The notes under the pieces are model-generated. The model saw only the letters and a program-made list of their open reading frames with translations, did no database searches and was not told where the DNA came from. The position numbers and the translations under genes were made by a program. Positions 57,606 through 64,000 of a stretch of DNA of 64,000 bases are shown piece after piece. The first letter of the stretch is position 1, and the number at the start of each line of letters is the position of its first letter. Location of the stretch: contig OW121741.1 in the NCBI GenBank assembly GCA_933228675.1, positions 112,772,361 through 112,836,360 of the forward strand. Direction: 5' to 3'. This DNA is from Stomorhina lunata. Taxonomy: Eukaryota; Arthropoda; Insecta; Diptera; Rhiniidae.

Positions 57606-57925
57606 GGTGGTAAATTACCGCATTCGATATAGATCGAAAACTTAGAATTTTAAGTGAATATTGTGAAGCATACTTTAGGGATGTTCAAAGTTACTTCGAT
57701 GAAAAAAGTTTATTGAAATTTGGTATCCATTTTGATTCGTTTTTAAAAATTTATATTGTTCAATTAAAACTCTGTTAGTATTGTTCATCTTTTGGCAAAT
57801 AACTTCGAAAAAATATAATAAACTGTGCATCTTTTAAATAATTTTGATTATCCTTAAAGTATGCTATACAAATGTTTTGAAAATATCTAAGATTGCGATC
57901 GATATCGAATGCGGTAATTTGGCCC
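57606..57925 (+). mobile_element. M4 foldback MITE, first of a head-to-tail pair
   Basis: It runs from 'ggtggtaaattaccgcattc' to 'gatatcgaatgcggtaattt' + GGCCCA. The arms pair over about 100 bp. It is directly followed by a second copy with no intervening sequence. Confidence 0.8.
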
Positions 57926-58244
57926 AGGGGTCAAATTACCGAATTCGATATCGATCGAAAACTCAGACTTTTAAGCGAATATTGAGAAGTATACTTTAGG
58001 GATGTTCAAAGTTACTTCGATGCAAAAAGTTTATTGAAATTTTATATCCATTTTGATTCGGTTTTAAAAATACATTGTTCAATTAAAACTCTTTTACTAT
58101 TGTTCAACTTTTGGCAAATAACTTCAAAAACTATAGTAAACTGTGCGTCTTTTAAATAATTTTGATTATCCCTAAAGTATGCTATACAAATGTTTTGAAA
58201 ATATCTAAGATTTCGATCGATATCGAATGTGGTAATTTGGGCCC
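57926..58244 (+). mobile_element. M4 foldback MITE, second of a head-to-tail pair
   Basis: GGGGTCAAATTACCGAATTC to 'gaatgtggtaatttgggccc'. It is closely similar to the first copy (same words 'actttagggatgttcaaagt', 'attttgattatcc'). One GGCCCAGGGG junction serves both, as expected for tandem insertion or unequal exchange. Confidence 0.8.
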
Positions 58245-58319
58245 AGATTTTATTTCGTATAAAATAAGTTAGTCGAAATTTAATAACAATTCTTGTCTAG
58301 GAAATACTCACCATATTAG

Positions 58320-59114
58320 TTATACCCTTCACCACCATAGGTGGAAAGGGTATTATTAGTTTGTGCTGATGTATGTAACGCATAGAAATATTTGTCTTAG
58401 ATACATCTTTTAGTATACCAATAGGCTAAGAATCACTTTCTGAGTTGATTAAGCGATGTCCGTCCGTCTGGCTGGCTGGACCCCCATGTAAACCTTGTAA
58501 TCAAACTATAGGTCGCAATTCTAAAAATAAATTGATTAAATTTGGCACAGATCATTTTTTTTATAATGGGACCATAGCTATTGAAATTCGTCAAAATCGG
58601 TCCATTATTTATGGTACCTTCTATAGGTCCCACTTCCCGGAATTGATATATTGGCCACAAAATTCAATATTTTTTCATGATATTGTAAACAGATACTGCT
58701 TAAGTAAATTTAAATTACTATACAAAACTTCGTTGACATCGGTCCACATTTGACCATAGCTCCCATACAAACTCTTTTCTCAAAACGCACTAAATGAGAC
58801 AAAATTCACTAAAACGCTCTTAAATCCGAAGACAATGAGAATTTTAGGTTTATTTTTTGCATACATAATTTCTGTAATAACTGTAATCAATTTACCAAAT
58901 TTCGGTATAATCGGTCCACATTTGACCCTAGCTCTCATATAAGTCCAAATGACGGAAGCAGCTTAAATGTACAAGTTTTGAGAATATGTTTGTCTGATAG
59001 CAAAATTTAGCAAATATTTGTCTTTATACAGGAAAAAAAAACACCTTTGACATTAGTGGTGAAGGGTATCATATGGTCGGGTTGACCTACTATAGCACTT
59101 TCTTACTTGTTTTT
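58320..59114 (+). mobile_element. DINE-like element D6, the most complete of its subfamily
   Basis: It begins ATACCCTTCACCACCATA with the inverse GGTGGAAAGGGTAT (hairpin), then 'tgtccgtccgtctggctggc', 'tcaaaatcggtccattat', and several 'ggtccacatttgacc...agctcccat' blocks. The subterminal inverse 'tagtggtgaagggtat' is at about 59055, followed by a short stem-loop ('ggtcgggttgacc') and the terminus AGCACTTTCTTACTTGTT. The subterminal inverted repeat plus stem-loop arrangement is the same as in D1. It has no coding frame. Confidence 0.7.
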
Positions 59115-60559
59115 ATCAGAATTTAAGATCACACAATCTTTTTAATCTTTGTTCGTTTTTTTGAGAAAATAATTTTTTTTAAAGTTTAAAATTATTTATG
59201 TATATTTTGGTTAAATATCCCTTAAATTAAAAAAAATCCCTTAAATTGAAAAAATAAGATAGAATACTTTAAGGAGGTATAGAAAAATTTATATTATTTT
59301 AATATTTGATAAATTATTAAAATTTAAAAGCTTCTAAATAAAATAATCCCACCATTATCTTTAGCATATTACACAATTACTTTAATTAAAAAAAAACAAT
59401 TCTGAAACTTCCAAAAAGTATGCAACATTTTTGTGACGAAGTCGAAATCGGAGCTATTAATCCTAGAATACGAATCATAATTGTGTTGTAGCGAATGATC
59501 ATCGATATATCTTTTAACTGTCTATAACTGTGACTGGGGAATATATACGATTTTAATAAAATTTGCTAACTATTGAGGACCTTATAAGTCTGTATAAAAA
59601 ATTCGCTTAGTTTTAGTCCATACAAAAATACTTAATATCAGGCATGTTCTAAATTCCACTTCGAAGTAAAATTAATTTGAAATCACTTTAATTTTAATGT
59701 TTGATATTGTACATTATACTTTGTACGTTTCATTTTTATTCACATTTACCGAAAAAGAAGTATTTTGAAAGTTCAATTTTTAAGGCGAAATCAAAACATT
59801 TTTTTTTTCTTTTTAAAGTGCATTTCAAATGAAAAAAAGAACAGCAAAACCACTACTTTTGTAGAACACCAAAAACGAAAAGTCAATTTTTTAAAACTTC
59901 ATTTTACTTTTAATCCACTACTTTTCTGGAAGTGCGGTCATTTTATTTTCTATTACCATATTTTTGAAATCATAAAAAGGAAGAATAATATATACTAAGT
60001 TAGTCTTAAAAAGCGAAAAAGTTTATAAGTAAATCGTCGTTCATTCGTACCCAAGTGATATGAAATATGTTGCATACTTTTAGGGAGTTAGAAACAAAAC
60101 ATGTTTTTGATATATTTATTAGCAGGCATAGACAGTCCATACCACCGGAAGCCGAAATATTTTTATAATTTTGGTAATTATCACGATCATTAATGAAACT
60201 CGTGAAAATTAATATTAATACCATTCAGTTGAGATTTTAATGTTAGCAAGGTCGGTTTGTGTCTCTTTGTTCACGAAAATACAAATACAAATGCTACAAG
60301 ATACAAAATCAAATTCCAATTCAAAGCAACAAAATACACGGTTCCAGAGAACAAAGAAATATAATCTCGAACATTGTTGCCCCGATGATATTACACGTGT
60401 ACCTCGGTTTACGCGGTGGATATGTTCCTGACAAAACCACGTTAATCAAATCAAACATTTTTATAAGGAAAAAGCGAGTAAAGGGAATTGAATACAAAAC
60501 ATAGATAGACTTTTTCATATTGTTTTAAAGTTTTTTTATAAAAGGTGTATTATTTTATT
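59115..60559. other. Unassigned AT-rich DNA
   Basis: A less AT-rich island at about 60360-60450 ('gttgccccgatgatattaca') gives short frames on both strands without recognisable content. 'aagtatgcaacatttttgt' (59417) and 'tgttgcatacttttagggag' (60069) resemble M4-type arms in opposite orientation. Confidence 0.3.
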
Positions 60560-60850
60560 ATTATTTCGCTATCCCTCCATGGGCCCAACGGTTTTTATTT
60601 TTTGATGTCAACACTACAATCAATATTTGAAAGAAGTATAAAGAAAATGGAAGATATGCTTTTTAGGAATACTTCAGTTAAGGGCATAATTAATCTTCCT
60701 TGTTTTCCAATACGTAAATACATCTTTTAGTTAAAGAATATGAAACGATGAAATATGAGTCTAGTTTCATACAAATATGATGACCGTATCAAAAGTTATA
60801 GCCTTATCAAATGGGTTTGAAAATAAATCTTGAAAAAACTATCTTTGGAG
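60560..60850 (+). repeat. Dispersed repeat R2, copy 2
   Basis: Homologous to 52575-52860 over about 280 bp, with the words 'catgggccca', 'tataaagaaaatggaagata' and 'gaccgtatcaaaagtt'. It has an additional short insertion near 60620-60640. Confidence 0.65.
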
Positions 60851-61198
60851 CGCCAAAAAATCTTAACCAAAGTGAAAATAAAAATTTTGAAGTACGCTAA
60901 AAATTGTATGCGATAGAAAAATGTATATACAAAATTTTATCAAAATTGGAGATGGTGTGATTAAGCACATGTTCGAAAATTTTTGATTTTTTCTTAATTT
61001 AAAAACTGCCCAATTTTGTAGAAATTTTTAAGTCAAGATATTTTTCTTTGCAAAATTGTTCGATAGAAATATTTTTCTATTAAAAAACTTTCTAAAAAAT
61101 AATAAAAATTTGACTATAAAAAATTTTTCAAAAAGAAGAGTATTCGCAATTGATCCCAAATCTGTTATATTTATTTATTAATGTAACAGGCCAATTTA

Positions 61199-61785
61199 TT
61201 GATAAAAAGCCAAAAAAAATTTCGATAAAAAATTTTCTATAGAAAATCTTTTGATAAATTTAAAAAAATTTCTATAGATAATTTTTTTATAATCAATTTT
61301 TTATAGAAAATATTTTTATAAACAATTTTTCTATAGAAAATTTTTAATTCGCAAATTTTTCTAAAGAACATTTTTTATCAAAAATTTTTCTAGAGAAAAT
61401 TTTAAAATTTTTTATGAACTATTCTATAAAACAATTTTTAATAAAAAAAATTTTTTGATAAGAAAATTTTCTATAGAAACATTCATAAAAAAATTTCCTA
61501 TTGAAAATTTTCTCTTGGAAAATTTTTGATAAAAATTTTTTATATAAAAATTTTTGAAAAAAAAATTTTTTATAGACAAATTTTTGATAAAAAATTTTTC
61601 TGTAGACAAATTTTTGATAAAAAAAATTTGTATAGAAAAATTTTTGATAAAAAATTTTCTATAGAAAAATTTTTGATAAAAAAATTTTCTATAGAAAAAT
61701 TTTTGATAAAAAAATTTTCTATAGAAATTTTTTTATTAAAAAAAATTTCTACAAAAAAAATTTTTGATAAAAAAAATCAATAACT
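61199..61785. repeat. AT minisatellite, about 29-bp unit
   Basis: Units of AAATTTTTGATAAAAA plus ATTTTCTATAGAAA occur, clean at 61600-61735 and degenerate to the left. The shared TTTTCTATAGAAAA core links it to the arrays at 6838-7210 and 13021-16105. Frames of 61-85 codons here are period artefacts. Confidence 0.85.
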
Positions 61786-62655
<870 letters not shown>

Positions 62656-63599
62656 TAAATCTTAGTTAAATATTTTGACATCCAAGCATAAACTGGCATA
62701 CAATACAGTTTCAGTTTGGTCTTAAATGGACTATGAATAAAATAATTTTATCAAAATTTTGTAGCATACTTCAAGGAGTTGCAAACAGAATCCTAATTTT
62801 TCAGCTTTATTAAGCAAAATTAACTTTCTTCTTACGGTCTCCGTTAATTCAATTTTAAATTTCAAACATCAGCTTCAACTTTAGGAGAAGGTATATCTCC
62901 ATCTATGATGATGAAGGGTATATATTCAAAATATAATAGATTTACCATTCACTTCATTTCCCCGAAAAATCAGATTTTAATAAAATGCCAATAGTCGATT
63001 TTTAAAATAAATAATAATTTAATGTAAATTGCATTTGTAAAACGCTAAAGTTTAGATTTTGGAAAATGTTCTTCCGGGTATTAGGAATAATGAGAAATGA
63101 AAAGATTAATGAAATTAAACAAAAAAGTATGAAAATATATATCCTTCGACAAGTGAAAGAACTGTATGTAGGAAGAATAATAAGCTTTAATTTCATGAAA
63201 AGTAAATGATTATTTTAATTCCATATACATGGCTTGCATTTTTAATAAGAATTTCTTAATTAATATTATTCATTCAAATCAAATTAACGATTTGTTTTTT
63301 GTTGTTTTTGGAAAAAAATATTTTTCCTTTGATTTTTTTTTTTTGCTTATATAACAAAAATCTCATTAACCCACGGTCAATTTAATATAAATTATGTGGC
63401 TTTTAGCGCATAAATTTATAAATTATATATAAAAATAAATTCCGGAAATAAAGGAAGTAAAAAGAAAAAAAAAATACTAAAGGCTAAATACCATAAAAGT
63501 ATACAAATGCAAATCATTTTATTTTTTTAATTAATGACACTGGGCTTGAAGAAAATGTTGACTTCCGTCTATTAAATGTTACTTATGCTTGTTTTGATA
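62656..63599. other. Unassigned AT-rich DNA
   Basis: 'gtagcatacttcaaggagtt' at 62761 resembles an M4-type arm, and 'tgatgatgaagggtatatat' at 62907 resembles a DINE subterminal end. No gene is seen. Confidence 0.3.
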
Positions 63600-63935
63600 C
63601 TTAAAACTCATACTAGTCTGAAAGCCCATTTTTAGTATGCCGATCGATATTTTCCTTAATCGATTTCAAAGTACAAGTTGCAATTGTAAATAAATATAAT
63701 ATTAAAATCTGGCACAAACCATTTATTTGACACAAAGTTGATCCATATTGATTTTAGATAAAATCGGATCATTCTTGCGAATAAATTCTATAGGCTGGCT
63801 TCTTGAAATACAAATATTGCTATCTCTAGAATTAAGAAAAGCTTGTCAAATTATTGGTTCGTATCTGACCCCATTGCTAATGGTAATTAAATAGTCAAGC
63901 TTAGCCGACTATAACACTTTTTTACATATTTTTAG
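63600..63935 (+). mobile_element. Decayed DINE-like element D8
   Basis: Weak matches in the right order are 'tttttagtatgccgatcgat', 'aaagtacaagttgcaattg', 'ggcacaaaccattta', 'aaaatcggatcattcttg' and finally 'agccgactataacactttt'. These correspond to D3/D6 blocks. It is the most diverged copy in the window. Confidence 0.45.
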
Positions 63936-64000
63936 CTAGAGTTGCTTGCTTTCGTCACATTATTTGAAATATTTTCCAGCACAGTGTCATTATTATTATT
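63936..64000. other. Window edge, nothing recognised
   Basis: Short AT-rich end of the window ending in TTATTATTATT. Confidence 0.3.

Overview
The window looks like gene-free, repeat-dense DNA from a higher (schizophoran) fly. It is strongly AT-rich throughout. It carries several copies of DINE-1/Helentron-like elements: a GTCT-type microsatellite core, blocks with a 'cggttcatatttggctatagctcccat' flavour, a stem-loop near the 3' end and a shared CTTACTTGTT-like terminus. It also holds LINE remnants, a tRNA-derived SINE, many short inverted-repeat elements, minisatellites and a large 15-bp satellite. I found no convincing host exon, tRNA, rRNA or other functional RNA gene. The only long coding frame is the reverse transcriptase of a truncated non-LTR retrotransposon (54634-56577, minus). 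The fly assignment rests on repeat types, not on any gene.

Layout. 0-5 kb: a short inverted-repeat element, a 5'-truncated RTE-type LINE tail with intact target-site duplication, and an element with 'GACGCACAGTG' ends (called Z here) that carries a second inverted-repeat element. 6.8-7.2 kb: a clean 30-bp AT minisatellite. 8.6-11.7 kb: a second Z copy split by a SINE and by a DINE-like element. 13.0-19.9 kb: a satellite district, with degenerate AT minisatellite, a first 15-bp array (14577-15785) bracketed by a direct repeat of about 200 bp, a low-complexity gap, and a second array (about 17700-19840) in which the monomer switches type and forms a higher-order repeat.

21.7-23.4 kb: a 1.7-kb element (A) carrying six dispersed copies of a TGTAGCGTCCGTCAC motif. 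24.7-33.1 kb: a nested transposon graveyard. Element X contains a DINE copy, which contains element B. B resembles A in layout but carries a different motif, TGTCCCGTTCGCGA. Next comes a MITE amplified as four tandem left ends facing an inverted full copy, then a second X copy inserted in another RTE tail. 38-43 kb: tandem duplications, DINE copies, a 129-bp perfect-ended MITE, a 125-bp tandem array and a hAT-type MITE with 8-bp target duplications. 43-54 kb: mostly unassigned AT-rich DNA, plus DINE pieces, tandem hairpins, a long AT foldback and a second SINE. 54.4-64 kb: the LINE, a head-to-tail pair of foldback MITEs, more DINE copies, an AT minisatellite and a CAGA microsatellite.

How the parts relate. 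Nothing here works as a pathway. The order of insertions can be read from the nesting: RTE tail before X; X before DINE; DINE before B; Z before SINE and DINE. The least explained signals are the A/B pair (same spacing, different motif), the satellite with its bracketing repeat, and the MITE tandem/inverted cluster that would fold into long double-stranded RNA if transcribed. Coordinates of element edges were read by eye and may be off by several bases unless terminal repeats are quoted.
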